NCBI RefSeq assembly: GCF_026151165.2
Contig: NZ_CP117849.1
Location: 992,001 to 1,056,000 of the forward strand
DNA from: Cryobacterium sp. SO2
GTDB lineage: Bacteria > Actinomycetota > Actinomycetes > Actinomycetales > Microbacteriaceae
Length of the DNA stretch: 64,000 bases
Direction of reading: 5' to 3'
A program made the translations under genes and the position numbers. The notes under the pieces were generated by a model. It did no database searches. It worked only from the letters and a program-made list of their open reading frames with translations, and was not told the DNA's origin. Every line of letters begins with the position of its first letter. Position 1 is the first letter of the stretch. Positions 51,295 through 60,605 of this stretch are shown here, in pieces.

Positions 51295-52410
51295 TCAGGC
51301 GAGCACCTCGGCGAGCGGACGGAACGGGAGCGCGTGGGCGGCCGCGACCGGCGCGTTGGTGAGGACGCCGCCGTGGGTGTTCAGGCCCAACGCGAGGGCG
51401 GGGTCGGCCCGGAGGGCGTCGGCCCAGCCGTGGGCGGCGATGGCGCGCACGTAGGGCAGAGTGGCGTTCGTGAGGGCGTAGGTTGACGTGCTCGGCACGG
51501 CGCCCGGCATGTTCGCGACGCAATAGAACAGCGACCCGTGCACCGTGAACGTCGGGTCGGTGTGGGTGGTGGCGTGCGTGTCGGCGAAGCAGCCGCCCTG
51601 GTCGACCGCGATGTCCACGAGGACGCTGCCGGGCTTCATCCGGGAGACGAGGTCGTTGCTCACGAGCTTGGGCGCCTTGGCTCCGGGGATGAGCACCGAC
51701 CCGATCACGAGGTCGGACTGTACCAATGCCGTGTCGATCTCGAAGGCGTTCGAGGCGATGGTCTTCACCCGGCCGTAGTACTGGGCATCCAACTCGCGCA
51801 GGCGGAATAGATTGGTGTCGAGCACGGTGACCTCGGCGCCGAGTCCCACGGCCACCTGCATGGCGGCGGTGCCGGCCACGCCGCCGCCGAGCACGGTGAC
51901 CCGGGCCGGGTGGGTGCCGGGCACACCGGGTACGAGCAGGCCGGGCCCGCCATTGGGCTTGAGCATGGCGTTGGCCCCGACGATTGGCGCCAACCGGCCG
52001 GCCACCTCGCTCATCGGCGCCAGCAGCGGCAGGGCGCGGCCCGGCAGCTGAACGGTTTCGTAGGCGATCCCGGTCACTCCCGCGGCCAGGAGGGCCTCGG
52101 TGAGTCCGGCCTCGGCGGCCAGGTGCAGGTAGGTGAAGAGCACCAGGTCGTCACGGAAGTACCCGTACTCGCTCGCGACGGGCTCCTTCACCTTGAGCAG
52201 CAGCTCGGCGGCGGCCCAGGTGGACGCGGCATCCGGCATGATCGTGGCCCCTGCGGCCCGGTACTGCTCGTCGCTGATCGAGGAGCCGACGCCTGCCCCG
52301 GTCTGGATGAGCACCTCGTGGCCGTGCAGCACCAGGTCGTGCACGCCGGCCGGGGTGATCGCCACCCGGAACTCGTTGTTCTTGATCTCGGACGGTACTG
52401 CAACTCGCAT
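51295..52410 (-). CDS. ald: Alanine dehydrogenase
   Basis: NAD-dependent oxidative deamination of L-alanine to pyruvate and ammonia, 371 residues. Substrate-binding and catalytic Lys and His are in LLKVKEPVASEY and LFTYLHLAAE; the NAD loop is VTVLGGGVAGTAAMQVA; the C-terminal PGAVPSTSTYALTNATLPY is conserved. ATG 52410 follows AGGAGC. Many actinobacteria place an Lrp-type aldR beside ald; none is here. The nearest Lrp gene is at 30.5 kb. Confidence 0.96.
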   Translation of the reverse strand: MRVAVPSEIKNNEFRVAITPAGVHDLVLHGHEVLIQTGAGVGSSISDEQYRAAGATIMPDAASTWAAAELLLKVKEPVASEYGYFRDDLVLFTYLHLAAEAGLTEALLAAGVTGIAYETVQLPGRALPLLAPMSEVAGRLAPIVGANAMLKPNGGPGLLVPGVPGTHPARVTVLGGGVAGTAAMQVAVGLGAEVTVLDTNLFRLRELDAQYYGRVKTIASNAFEIDTALVQSDLVIGSVLIPGAKAPKLVSNDLVSRMKPGSVLVDIAVDQGGCFADTHATTHTDPTFTVHGSLFYCVANMPGAVPSTSTYALTNATLPYVRAIAAHGWADALRADPALALGLNTHGGVLTNAPVAAAHALPFRPLAEVLA

Positions 52411-52696
52411 GATGCTCCTGAGCCTGGATGGAGACGGCCTGGATGTGGACCGCCTGAACGGGATGCGCCGTTGTGGGGAACGACCCGGATGCACAGCCTA
52501 CTGCGGGCGTTTCGCCGATTCCGAACGTAGCGGCCGGTCAAGAACGACGATATCGGTTGAAAATTGCGGGAATGTTAACGTTTTGATCATTTCATGGCGC
52601 GTTGGGCTCCGTCTGTGTCAGGATCGGTCCACTCGTCACGCAGCGGATCGGGCCGCGCAGATTGCCCGGCCGCTGAAGAATGCAAGGAGACCGACC
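52411..52696. promoter_or_regulatory. Divergent ald/potD intergenic region
   Basis: 286 bases without a gene. It holds a likely ald -10 (TAGGCT on the minus strand, 52495–52500) and an AT-rich patch (52550–52595, with TTGAAA at 52557) that may belong to the pot promoter. I found no strong hairpin or riboswitch-like fold. A plus-strand reading frame runs through into potD but has no start signal. Confidence 0.45.
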
Positions 52697-53911
52697 ATGA
52701 CGCCCAGGCCGATGCCAGCAGACCCGATGATCCAGCAGCTCATCCGCCAGGCGCGGCAGGCGCAGATGGGCCGGCGCACCCTGCTGGCCGGTGCGGGAGC
52801 GGGAGCGGCGGCGCTGGCGCTCGCCGCGTGTTCGACGGGCAGCGCGGCCAAGCCGACCGCCGCGGCCGACACCTCTGCCAGCGACAAGACCCTGCGCTGG
52901 GACAACTGGGCGTTGTACATCGACGTCGACGACGCGGGAAATTACCCGACTCTTGAGGCGTTCACCGCCGAGACCGGCATCAAGGTGGCCTACACCGAGG
53001 CCGTGGACGACAACAACACCTACTACGGCAAGGTCAAGGACCAGCTGGCCCTGGGTAAAGACATCGGCGCCGACACCGTATGCCTCACCGACTGGATGGT
53101 CGGCCGGTTGGCCCGGTTCGGCTACCTGCAGGAACTCGACCACGCCAACATCCCCAACCTCGCTAATCTGCTGCCCACCCTCAAGGACGTGGACTTCGAC
53201 CCCGGCCGCGCCCTCTCGGTGCCGTGGCAGGGCGGCTTGACCGGCATCTGCTGGAACAAGGAGAAGTTCCCCGACGGCATCAGTTCGGTGGATGAACTCT
53301 GGAGCAACGCCGAGCTCAAGGGCCGGGTCGGGGTGCTCTCGGAGATGCGCGACACCATGGGGCTGATCATGCTCGACCAGGGCGTCGACATCGCCGGCGA
53401 GTGGGGCGACGACGAGTTCACCGCGGCGATCGACGAGCTCAAGAAGCAGGTCAGCGACGGCCAGGTGCGCAACATCAAGGGCAACTCGTACAAGGAAGAC
53501 CTGGTGAACGGCGACACCCTCGCCGCCATCGTCTGGTCGGGCGACATCGTGCAGCTCAACGCCGAGAACGGCGACAAGTGGGGCTTCGCGGTCCCGGAGA
53601 AGGGCGGCACCATCTGGAACGACAACTTCGTCGTGCCGATCGGCTCCGCGCACAAGGCCAACGCCGAGGCGCTGATCAACTACTACTACGACCCGGCGGT
53701 CGCCGCAGAGGTCGCCGCCTACGTGAACTACATCACCCCTGTCGCCGGCGCCAAGGAAGCGGCCATGGAGATAGACCCCGAGCTGGCCGACAACCCGCTG
53801 ATCTTCCCCGACGACGCCACTCTCGCGAAGGCGAAGGTGTTCCGCACCCTCAGCGGCGCAGAGGAGCAGACCTACGGGGCGCAGTTCCAGAGCATCCTGC
53901 TGGGGGCCTGA
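52697..53911 (+). CDS. potD: Polyamine ABC transporter substrate-binding lipoprotein
   Basis: A 404-residue extracytoplasmic binding protein of the PotD/PotF group. The N-terminus has twin arginines (MGRRTLLAG), a hydrophobic stretch and the lipobox LALAAC, so it is a lipid-anchored, possibly Tat-exported protein. The mature part shows LRWDNWALYIDVDD, WMVGRLARFGYLQELDHANIPN and IVWSGDIVQLN, typical of spermidine/putrescine receptors. ATG 52697 follows AAGGAG. It is the first gene of potDABC. Whether putrescine, spermidine or another amine is preferred is not visible. Confidence 0.92.
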   Translation: MTPRPMPADPMIQQLIRQARQAQMGRRTLLAGAGAGAAALALAACSTGSAAKPTAAADTSASDKTLRWDNWALYIDVDDAGNYPTLEAFTAETGIKVAYTEAVDDNNTYYGKVKDQLALGKDIGADTVCLTDWMVGRLARFGYLQELDHANIPNLANLLPTLKDVDFDPGRALSVPWQGGLTGICWNKEKFPDGISSVDELWSNAELKGRVGVLSEMRDTMGLIMLDQGVDIAGEWGDDEFTAAIDELKKQVSDGQVRNIKGNSYKEDLVNGDTLAAIVWSGDIVQLNAENGDKWGFAVPEKGGTIWNDNFVVPIGSAHKANAEALINYYYDPAVAAEVAAYVNYITPVAGAKEAAMEIDPELADNPLIFPDDATLAKAKVFRTLSGAEEQTYGAQFQSILLGA

Positions 53912-53915
53912 CCCG

Positions 53916-55118
53916 ATGGTCACGGGAGCGTTCGCTGACCGCGGGGCCGACCTCGAACTGGTCGGCATCCAGAAACGGTTCCCCGGCTTCACCGCCATCG
54001 AACACCTCGACCTGGTCATCCCCGCCGGCTCGTTCTTCGCCCTGCTCGGGCCATCCGGCTGCGGCAAGACCACCACGCTGCGCCTGGTGGCCGGGCTGGA
54101 AGACCCCACCGACGGGCGCATCCTGATCGGTGGTCAGGACGTCACCGGCCAGAAGGCCTACCAACGGCCGGTCAACACGGTCTTTCAGAGTTACGCCCTG
54201 TTCCCGCACATGACGGTGCTCGAAAACGTGGCGTTCGGGCTGCGCCGGCGCAAGATCGCGGATGCGCACGGCTTGGCCCACGAGGCGCTCCGGCTGGTCG
54301 AACTCGACCACCTGGCCGCCCGCAAACCGGTGCAGCTGTCCGGCGGGCAGCAGCAGCGGGTGGCGCTGGCCCGCGCCATCGTGAACCGGCCCGCCCTGCT
54401 TCTGCTCGACGAACCGCTCGGCGCGCTCGACCTCAAGCTCCGGCGCCAGATGCAACTCGAACTCAAGAACATCCAGGAAGAGGTCGGTCTCACCTTCCTG
54501 CACGTCACCCACGACCAGGAGGAGGCCATGACCATGGCCGACACCATCGCCGTGATGAACAAGGGCCGGATCGAACAGATGGGCAGCCCCGAACTGCTCT
54601 ACGAACTGCCGCGCACGGCGTTCGTCGCCAACTTCCTCGGTCAGTCCAACCTGTTCACCGGCCCGGTGGTGGGGGAGACCAGCACCTCGATCGCCGTCGA
54701 CGTGGCCGGCCGCAGCATCGTGGTGCCCAAGGCGCGCTCGCACCGGCACGGCGGCGACGTCACCATCGGCGTGCGCCCGGAGAAGCTCAGCCTGCACCGG
54801 GACCTGCCGGCCCCGGACTCGGCGCACAACGTGATGGGCCCCGGCCGGGTGACGGATGTCTCCTTCACCGGTGTCAGCACCCAGTACCTGGTGGTTGTGC
54901 CCGGTGTCGGCACCCTGGTGGTGTTCGAGCAGAACCGAACCGCCGGCCCGGTCGAGGGTGAGGGTGACGAGGTTTGGGTGACCTGGAACGTTGAGCACGG
55001 CTTCGGGCTCGACGACGACCCGGCCGACCACGACCCGAAGTTCGTCGCAGACACCACCACCAAGAGCATCGCGGCGCAGCGGCGTGCCGCCCTCCTCACG
55101 GAGCTCGAGGAGGCCTAG
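53916..55118 (+). CDS. potA: Polyamine ABC transporter ATPase
   Basis: A 400-residue import ATPase. Walker A GPSGCGKTTTLRLVAG, Q-loop TVFQSYALFPHMTV, signature LSGGQQQRVALARAI, Walker B LLLDEPLGALD and H-loop HVTHDQEEAMTMAD are all intact. The C-terminal TOBE domain (about 290–375) is characteristic of PotA/CUT1 ATPases. Four bases after potD and two before potB. Confidence 0.95.
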   Translation: MVTGAFADRGADLELVGIQKRFPGFTAIEHLDLVIPAGSFFALLGPSGCGKTTTLRLVAGLEDPTDGRILIGGQDVTGQKAYQRPVNTVFQSYALFPHMTVLENVAFGLRRRKIADAHGLAHEALRLVELDHLAARKPVQLSGGQQQRVALARAIVNRPALLLLDEPLGALDLKLRRQMQLELKNIQEEVGLTFLHVTHDQEEAMTMADTIAVMNKGRIEQMGSPELLYELPRTAFVANFLGQSNLFTGPVVGETSTSIAVDVAGRSIVVPKARSHRHGGDVTIGVRPEKLSLHRDLPAPDSAHNVMGPGRVTDVSFTGVSTQYLVVVPGVGTLVVFEQNRTAGPVEGEGDEVWVTWNVEHGFGLDDDPADHDPKFVADTTTKSIAAQRRAALLTELEEA

Positions 55119-55120
55119 GA

Positions 55121-56038
55121 ATGGCCTTCGCCGCGTTCTCGACCACGGCCGCCCCGCCGACGGATGCGCCGCCGCGCCGCCGCAGCCCGGTGGCGCTGCT
55201 CCTGCTGCTGCCGGGCATCCTCTACCTGGTGCTGTTCTTCCTGGCCCCGCTGGTATCGCTCATCCTCACCTCGCTGCAGGCGCCGAGTGAATTCGGTGAC
55301 ATCGGCCAGTACAGCTACGCGTTCCGCTGGGAGAACTATGTCGAGGTGATCGAGCAGTACTGGCCGCACATCCTGCGCTCGTTCGGCTACGCGCTCATCG
55401 CCACTATCCTGGCGCTGCTGTTCAGCTACCCGCTGGCCTACTTCATCGGGGTCACCGCCCGGCGGTGGCCGCTGCTGCAGAGCCTGATGCTGGTGCTGGT
55501 GATCGCACCGTTCTTCATCAGCTTCCTGCTGCGCACCCTGGCCTGGAAGCAGCTGCTCTCCGACGAGTCGTTCCTGGTCACCTCGCTCAAGGCCGTGTCG
55601 CTGTTGTCCCCGGACGCGCACCTCACCGGCACGGCGTTCTCGGTGATCTTCGGTCTCACCTACAACTTCATCCCGTTCATGACCCTGCCGCTGTACACCA
55701 CGCTCGAGCGGCTCGACCTGCGCTACCTCGAGGCCGGCAACGACCTCTACGCCAGCCCGTTCCAGGTCTTCCGAAAAGTCACCATCCCACTGTCGATGCC
55801 CGGCATCGTGGCGGGCACGCTGCTCACCTTCATTCCGGCGGCCGGTGATTACATCAACGCCAGCCGGGACTTCCTGGGCGGGGCGGACACTCAAATGATC
55901 GGTAACGTCATCGAGGCCAACTTCCTCGTGCTGCTGAACTACCCGGCGGCGGCGTCGCTGTCGATCATCCTGATGACCGTGATTCTGGTGATCGTGGCCG
56001 TCTACGTGAAGCGCTCGGGAACTGAGGAGCTGCTGTGA
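55121..56038 (+). CDS. potB: Polyamine ABC transporter permease 1
   Basis: A 305-residue membrane permease with six helices. The EAA loop that contacts PotA is YLEAGNDLYASPFQVFRKVTIPLSMPGI. It starts at ATG 55121 and has a Pro/Arg-rich cytosolic N-terminus. Its stop overlaps potC (GTGA). Confidence 0.94.
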   Translation: MAFAAFSTTAAPPTDAPPRRRSPVALLLLLPGILYLVLFFLAPLVSLILTSLQAPSEFGDIGQYSYAFRWENYVEVIEQYWPHILRSFGYALIATILALLFSYPLAYFIGVTARRWPLLQSLMLVLVIAPFFISFLLRTLAWKQLLSDESFLVTSLKAVSLLSPDAHLTGTAFSVIFGLTYNFIPFMTLPLYTTLERLDLRYLEAGNDLYASPFQVFRKVTIPLSMPGIVAGTLLTFIPAAGDYINASRDFLGGADTQMIGNVIEANFLVLLNYPAAASLSIILMTVILVIVAVYVKRSGTEELL

Positions 56039-56844
56039 CCCGTCTCTCGCTCGGAAAGTGGCTGTTGCCGCTGTACGCGGCGCTCGCGCTGATCTTCCTG
56101 ATGGTGCCGATCGTGTACACCTTCATCTTCTCGTTCAACGATTCGCTCAAGTCGAACATCACCTGGCGGGGATTCACCCTCGACAAGTGGCTGAACGTGT
56201 GCGCGGTGCAGAACGGCGCCGTCTGCGAGGCCTTCGGCAACAGCCTGGTGATCGGGCTGGTCGCCACCGTGATCGCTACGACGCTGGGCACCATGATCGC
56301 CATCGCCCTCGTGCGCTACAGGTTCAAGTTCCGGGCTGGCACGAGCCTGCTGCTGTTCCTGCCGATGGCAACGCCCGAGGTCGTGCTCGGCGCCGGGCTC
56401 GCCGCGCAGTTCCTGTCGCTCGGCGTGCCCAAGGACATGCTCACGATCATCCTGGCGCACACGATGTTCTGCATCAGCTTCGTGGTGGTCACCGTCAAGG
56501 CCAGAGTCGCCGGCCTCGACCCGGCGCTCGAGGAAGCCGGCAGGGACCTGTACGGGTCACCGGCCCAGGTGTTCGCACGCGTGACGTTCCCCCTGCTGCT
56601 GCCGGGCATCCTCGCCGCCGCACTGCTGTCGTTCGCGCTGAGCTTCGACGACTTCATCATCACCAACTTCAACTCGGGTGCGGTGACCACGTTCCCCAAG
56701 TACATCTATATCTCGGCGTCGCGCGGCATCCCGGCGGAGGCCAATGTGATCGCCTCAGCCGTGTTCATCCTGGCGCTGGTGATCGTGGTCACCGCGCAGG
56801 TCTCCGCGGCGGCGCGCGCCAAGCGCCAGGCCCGCCTCGGCTAG
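56035..56844 (+). CDS. potC: Polyamine ABC transporter permease 2
   Basis: A 269-residue permease with six helices and EAA loop LEEAGRDLYGSPAQVFARVTFPLLLPGI. FDDFIITNFNSGAVTTFPKYIY is conserved in PotC/PotI. Start GTG 56035 overlaps potB. It is the last gene of the unit, followed by a 62-bp palindrome and the convergent asparaginase. Confidence 0.94.
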   Translation: MTRLSLGKWLLPLYAALALIFLMVPIVYTFIFSFNDSLKSNITWRGFTLDKWLNVCAVQNGAVCEAFGNSLVIGLVATVIATTLGTMIAIALVRYRFKFRAGTSLLLFLPMATPEVVLGAGLAAQFLSLGVPKDMLTIILAHTMFCISFVVVTVKARVAGLDPALEEAGRDLYGSPAQVFARVTFPLLLPGILAAALLSFALSFDDFIITNFNSGAVTTFPKYIYISASRGIPAEANVIASAVFILALVIVVTAQVSAAARAKRQARLG

Positions 56845-56887
56845 CTCACACCTGGCCCGGGAGCCCGCGAGGGACTTACCACTGCAT

Positions 56888-56949
56888 CTGTTCCCGAAGC
56901 GGACAATTGTTGCCGGCGCACCGGGCGCAATTGTCCGCATGGGCAACAG
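56888..56949. repeat. 62-bp imperfect palindrome between convergent genes
   Basis: Arms 56888–56909 and 56928–56949 match at 18 of 22 positions; the core GCGGACAATTG/CAATTGTCCGC is perfect. It lies between the potC stop (56844) and the asparaginase stop (56982). No T-tract follows, so it may be a different kind of bidirectional end or a protein site. Confidence 0.75.
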
Positions 56950-56981
56950 TTGGGACGTGATTGCGTAGCAGCCGGGGCGGG

Positions 56982-58022
56982 TTAGACGTAGCTGGCGCGG
57001 ATCTGGCCGATGGGCTTGCCGCCGCCGAGCACGGCGAGCTTGAGCTCCGGCACGATCGCGTCGATGTCGGCGCGACGCACGGCGCCGGCATCCGCCAGCA
57101 GGCTCAGCGCCACGATGGTGGCCGCGCGCAGGTTGCCGTCGAGGATCTTGAGCGCCACCGTGGTGCCGTTCTCGGCGGAGGCCACCATGATGCCCTCGGC
57201 GCCGCCCTTGACGAACAGGCCCAGCCGCTCGATCGCGATCGAGTCCGGCAGCCCCGGCCCGGCAATGACCCAGCCGTTTTCGCGCACGGCTTCGGCGAGG
57301 AAGCCGGCCTCGCGGTAGATCGCGAACGGTGAGCTGGACTTGGAGGTGGCTATGCGGGCGATGCCGCGAGCCAGCGCAGTGAGCGACAGCGCGTGCACCG
57401 GGGCACCGCAGCCGTCGACACCCGAGGCCGTCGGGCGTTCGCCGGTGAAGCGCTCGACGACGTCGAGAATGCGCTTCTGCAACGGATGTTCAGGGTCGAG
57501 ATACCCGGTGATGGGCCAGTGGTTCTGCACACAGGCAACGAGCATCGTCGCGTGCTTGCCGGAGCAGTCCGAGTAGATCGGGGCGGGGCCGGCGCCCTGG
57601 CGCACCAGGGAGTCCCGGGTGCCGGAGTCGCCCGGCCAGGTCGGCGTGCAGCCGAGGTCGGCCTCGGAGAGCCCGGCGCGGGCCAGGAGGCCGCGCACCA
57701 GGTCGGTGTGCTTCTGGGTGCCCGAGTGGCTGGACGTCGCGATCGCGGCATCTTCCCCACGCAGCACCACGCCGCTTGCCATGACCGCGATGGCCTGGAA
57801 CGGTTTCATCGACGAGCGCGGGAACACCGGCGCGGTGACATCGCCGAGCGCACGCAGCACGGCGCCGTCGCTGCCGAGCACGACGGCCGCGCCGGCATGG
57901 CGGGACTCGATGAAGCCGGAGCGTTCCACGACGGCCAGCTCGACGGCGTCGATGACCTCGATGGTTCCCGCGCTGGCGGGGGCTGCCGCACCGAATGCGG
58001 CAGGCGACGTTGACGTCGACAC
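56982..58022 (-). CDS. Asparaginase II-family enzyme (AnsA/ReAV type)
   Basis: A 346-residue hydrolase of the family of Rhizobium etli inducible asparaginase (Pfam Asparaginase_II), unrelated to the classic bacterial threonine enzymes. The catalytic Ser-x-x-Lys is in SSMKPFQA, and the conserved Cys/Lys/Cys that bind zinc in that family appear in SDCSGKHATM and VDGCGAPVHAL. It presumably hydrolyses asparagine to aspartate and ammonia. Start GTG 58022 lies two bases after the gabT stop, so it is the second gene of a gabT–asparaginase operon. Confidence 0.88.
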   Translation of the reverse strand: MSTSTSPAAFGAAAPASAGTIEVIDAVELAVVERSGFIESRHAGAAVVLGSDGAVLRALGDVTAPVFPRSSMKPFQAIAVMASGVVLRGEDAAIATSSHSGTQKHTDLVRGLLARAGLSEADLGCTPTWPGDSGTRDSLVRQGAGPAPIYSDCSGKHATMLVACVQNHWPITGYLDPEHPLQKRILDVVERFTGERPTASGVDGCGAPVHALSLTALARGIARIATSKSSSPFAIYREAGFLAEAVRENGWVIAGPGLPDSIAIERLGLFVKGGAEGIMVASAENGTTVALKILDGNLRAATIVALSLLADAGAVRRADIDAIVPELKLAVLGGGKPIGQIRASYV

Positions 58023-58024
58023 GA

Positions 58025-59407
58025 TTACAGCGTCGCCATCGCGTCGTCGATGACCGACAGCGCGTCGGCCAGCAGGGCATCCGTCACGGCCAGGCTGGGC
58101 AGGAACCTGAGCACGTTGCCGTAGGTGCCGGCCGTGAGCAGGAGCACCCCGTGTTGAGCCGCGTAGGCGGCGATCGCGGTCACGGCGGCGGCGTTGGGGG
58201 CCTTGGCCGTGTTCTGGGTGCCCGCCTCGACGAGTTCGATGGCGATCATGGCGCCGCGACCGCGGATGTCGCCGATGATGTCGTACTTGTCGGCCAGCGC
58301 GGTAAGACCGGCCACCAGGGTCTTCTCGATGCGCGCGCCCTCGGCCAGGAGGTTGTTGTGCTCGATCGCCTCGAACACGGCGATGGCGGCGGCGCAGGCG
58401 ACGGGGTTGCCACCGAAGGTGCCGCCGAGCCCGCCGGGCTGCGACGCGTCGAGGATCTCGGCGCGACCGGTCACGGCGGCCAGCGGCATGCCGCCGGCGA
58501 TGCCCTTGGCCACGAGCACCAGGTCCGGCTCCCAGCCGAAGTGCTCACTGGCGAAGTACCGGCCGGTGCGGGCCATCCCGCTCTGGATCTCATCGGCGAT
58601 CATCACGACGCCGTTGGCGGTGCACCATTCCTGCAGCAGCACCAGGTAGCCCTCGGCGGGAACCATGAAGCCGCCCTCGCCCTGGATCGGTTCGACGACG
58701 AGGCAGGCGAGGTCGCTGGCGCCGATGACCTTCTCGAGGTAGGCGATGGTGCGGGCCGCGGCCTGCTCACCGGTGAGACCGTCGTGATACGGGTAGGAGT
58801 TCGGGGCGTGGTAGACGTCGCTGGCCAGCGGACCGTAGCCGGTGGCATACGGGGCGGCCTTGTAGTTCATTGCCATGGTGAGCACGGTGCGACCGTGATA
58901 GGCATGGTCGAGTACGGCGACGGCACGGCGGCCGGTGTACTTTCGGGCGATCTTCACACCGTTCTCCACGGCCTCGGCGCCCGAGTTGACGAGCACGGTC
59001 TTCTTGGCGAAGCTGCCCGGGGTGTGCGCGGCGAGGAGCTCGGCCACGTGCACGTACTCCTCGTACGGCGTGATGGTGAAGAGGGTGTGCACGAAGTCGT
59101 TGAGCTGGCCGGTCGCCGCAGCGACGACGCTGGTCTCGGTGTGCCCGATCGTTGTCACGCCGATGCCGGCACCCAGGTCGATGAACTGGTTGTCGTCGAG
59201 GTCCACGACGATGGCGCCGCTGGCCTTCTTGATGTACACCGGCAGGGCCGAGCTGACACCACTGGTCACCGCCGCCAGGCGTCGCTGATGCATCGCCGTC
59301 GATCGCGGGCCCGGAATGGCCGTCACGATCTTGCGTTCCTGGGTCACCGTGTAGACCGGGGACGAGGGCGTGGGAGCGGCTGCGGAATCAGTCAACGTGT
59401 CAGTCAT
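58025..59407 (-). CDS. gabT: 4-aminobutyrate aminotransferase (copy 1)
   Basis: A 460-residue class III PLP aminotransferase that converts GABA to succinate semialdehyde. Motifs: VNSGAEAVENGVKIARKYTGR, LDHAYHGRTVLTMAMNYKAAPY, VVEPIQGEGGFMVP, VVMIADEIQSGMARTG and the PLP Lys in LVAKGIAGGMPLAAVTG. Preceded on the minus strand by TAAACT nine bases from ATG 59407, almost leaderless. It is followed by asparaginase. A second, diverged copy lies at 60606. Confidence 0.94.
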   Translation of the reverse strand: MTDTLTDSAAAPTPSSPVYTVTQERKIVTAIPGPRSTAMHQRRLAAVTSGVSSALPVYIKKASGAIVVDLDDNQFIDLGAGIGVTTIGHTETSVVAAATGQLNDFVHTLFTITPYEEYVHVAELLAAHTPGSFAKKTVLVNSGAEAVENGVKIARKYTGRRAVAVLDHAYHGRTVLTMAMNYKAAPYATGYGPLASDVYHAPNSYPYHDGLTGEQAAARTIAYLEKVIGASDLACLVVEPIQGEGGFMVPAEGYLVLLQEWCTANGVVMIADEIQSGMARTGRYFASEHFGWEPDLVLVAKGIAGGMPLAAVTGRAEILDASQPGGLGGTFGGNPVACAAAIAVFEAIEHNNLLAEGARIEKTLVAGLTALADKYDIIGDIRGRGAMIAIELVEAGTQNTAKAPNAAAVTAIAAYAAQHGVLLLTAGTYGNVLRFLPSLAVTDALLADALSVIDDAMATL

Positions 59408-59416
59408 GATCCGGCC

Positions 59417-59422
59417 AGTTTA
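59417..59422 (-). promoter_or_regulatory. -10 element of gabT copy 1
   Basis: TAAACT on the minus strand, nine bases from ATG 59407, giving at most a two- or three-base leader. Confidence 0.4.
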
Positions 59423-59496
59423 CCGCCAGGGGGAGCGAGCGCCGGGGCTATTCCCTGCGAGAATTGTCAGTAAACGTGAAACCCGAAGGAGACACC

Positions 59497-59985
59497 ATGA
59501 TCGGTGCACATCATTACGCGGTGCAGATCCAATGGACCGGCAATCGGGGCACGGGCACCAGCAGCTATCGGGCTTACGGCCGGGAACACACCCTGTCGTC
59601 GCCCGGCAAGGAGCAGATCCTCGGATCGGCTGATCGGGCCTTCCACGGCAACGCCGACCGCTGGAACCCAGAGGAGCTGCTCCTGGCCGCCCTCAGCCAG
59701 TGCCACCTACTGTCGTACCTGCACGTGGCCGTGAATCACGGCGTGGTCGTGCTCGCCTACGCCGACGACGCCATCGGCACCATGGCGCAGACCGCGGATG
59801 GCGGTGGCCACTTCACCGCCGCCACCCTGCGCCCTCGCGTCACCATCGCCGACCCGGCCCAGGTGGAGCTGGCCCAGTCCCTGCACGCGGAGGCGGCCAA
59901 GGCCTGCTTCATCGCGGCCTCGGTCAACTTCCCGGTCGGCCACGAGCCGATCGTCATCGTCGCCGAGCCCGCCACCCTGCTGTGA
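59497..59985 (+). CDS. OsmC/Ohr-superfamily protein (YhfA-like)
   Basis: A 162-residue protein of the OsmC fold, whose members reduce organic hydroperoxides with a Cys pair. The first Cys is in LLAALSQCHLLSYLHVA and the second in AAKACFIAASVNFPVGHEP; this spacing matches the OsmC-like YhfA branch. ATG 59497 follows GAAGGAG, so this gene is leadered. The GTGA overlap couples it to the downstream GNAT gene. Confidence 0.9.
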   Translation: MIGAHHYAVQIQWTGNRGTGTSSYRAYGREHTLSSPGKEQILGSADRAFHGNADRWNPEELLLAALSQCHLLSYLHVAVNHGVVVLAYADDAIGTMAQTADGGGHFTAATLRPRVTIADPAQVELAQSLHAEAAKACFIAASVNFPVGHEPIVIVAEPATLL

Positions 59986-60512
59986 CCGACGAATCCACCA
60001 CCGGCCCCGCGCCGGTGGTGCGACTCGTGCTGCTCGACACCGTCGTGTTGCGGGCCCTGCTGCAGCACGACCGCGCTGCGGCGGGGGCGCGCACCGGGCT
60101 GGTGTTTCCAGGTTTCTTCGACAGCCAGGACTGGCTGTGGCGGCTGCACATCGACCGGATGCACGATCAGCCGGAGTCGACCGGCTGGCTGGCCCGCGCG
60201 GTCGTCGATCAGGCCACGGGTGAGGTCGTCGGGCATGCCGGTTTCCACTTCCAGCCGGATGCCGACGGCATGGTGGAGATCGGCTACACGATCCTGCCCG
60301 ATCGCCGCGGCCGCGGCCTGGCACAGGCGACGGTCACCGAGCTGCTGGCCTTCGCCGCGGCGGATCCGCGGGTGCGCACGGTGCGAGCCAGCGTCAGCCC
60401 CGACAACGCGGCCTCCCTCGCCGTGATCGCCCACCACGGTTTCCGCCACACCGGTGAGCAGTGGGACGACGAGGACGGGCTCGAGCTGCTCTTCGAGCGC
60501 ACGCCCCGCTAG
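59982..60512 (+). CDS. GNAT-family N-acetyltransferase (RimJ/RimL-like)
   Basis: A 176-residue acetyltransferase. The pattern VEIGYTILPDRRGRGLAQATVTELLAFA (acetyl-CoA loop RRGRGLA) and VSPDNAASLAVIAHHGFRHTGEQWDDEDG is that of the RimJ/RimL-like branch, which acetylates protein N-termini or small molecules. Start GTG 59982 overlaps the OsmC stop. The target is unknown. A palindrome of 58 bp follows before the convergent gabT copy 2. Confidence 0.87.
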   Translation: MTDESTTGPAPVVRLVLLDTVVLRALLQHDRAAAGARTGLVFPGFFDSQDWLWRLHIDRMHDQPESTGWLARAVVDQATGEVVGHAGFHFQPDADGMVEIGYTILPDRRGRGLAQATVTELLAFAAADPRVRTVRASVSPDNAASLAVIAHHGFRHTGEQWDDEDGLELLFERTPR

Positions 60513-60535
60513 CACCGGCCGCGCACGCAGAACCG

Positions 60536-60593
60536 GCGAAAGCGGCCCCGTGGTTGCCTCCGCTGAACGGGGTGACCACTGGACCGCTTTCGC
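60536..60593. repeat. 58-bp imperfect palindrome between convergent genes
   Basis: GCGAAAGCGG (60536–60545) pairs with CCGCTTTCGC (60584–60593), and the stem extends inwards with few mismatches to about 20 bp per arm. It lies between stops at 60512 and 60606. Confidence 0.75.
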
Positions 60594-60605
60594 GAGATGC
60601 TTCGC

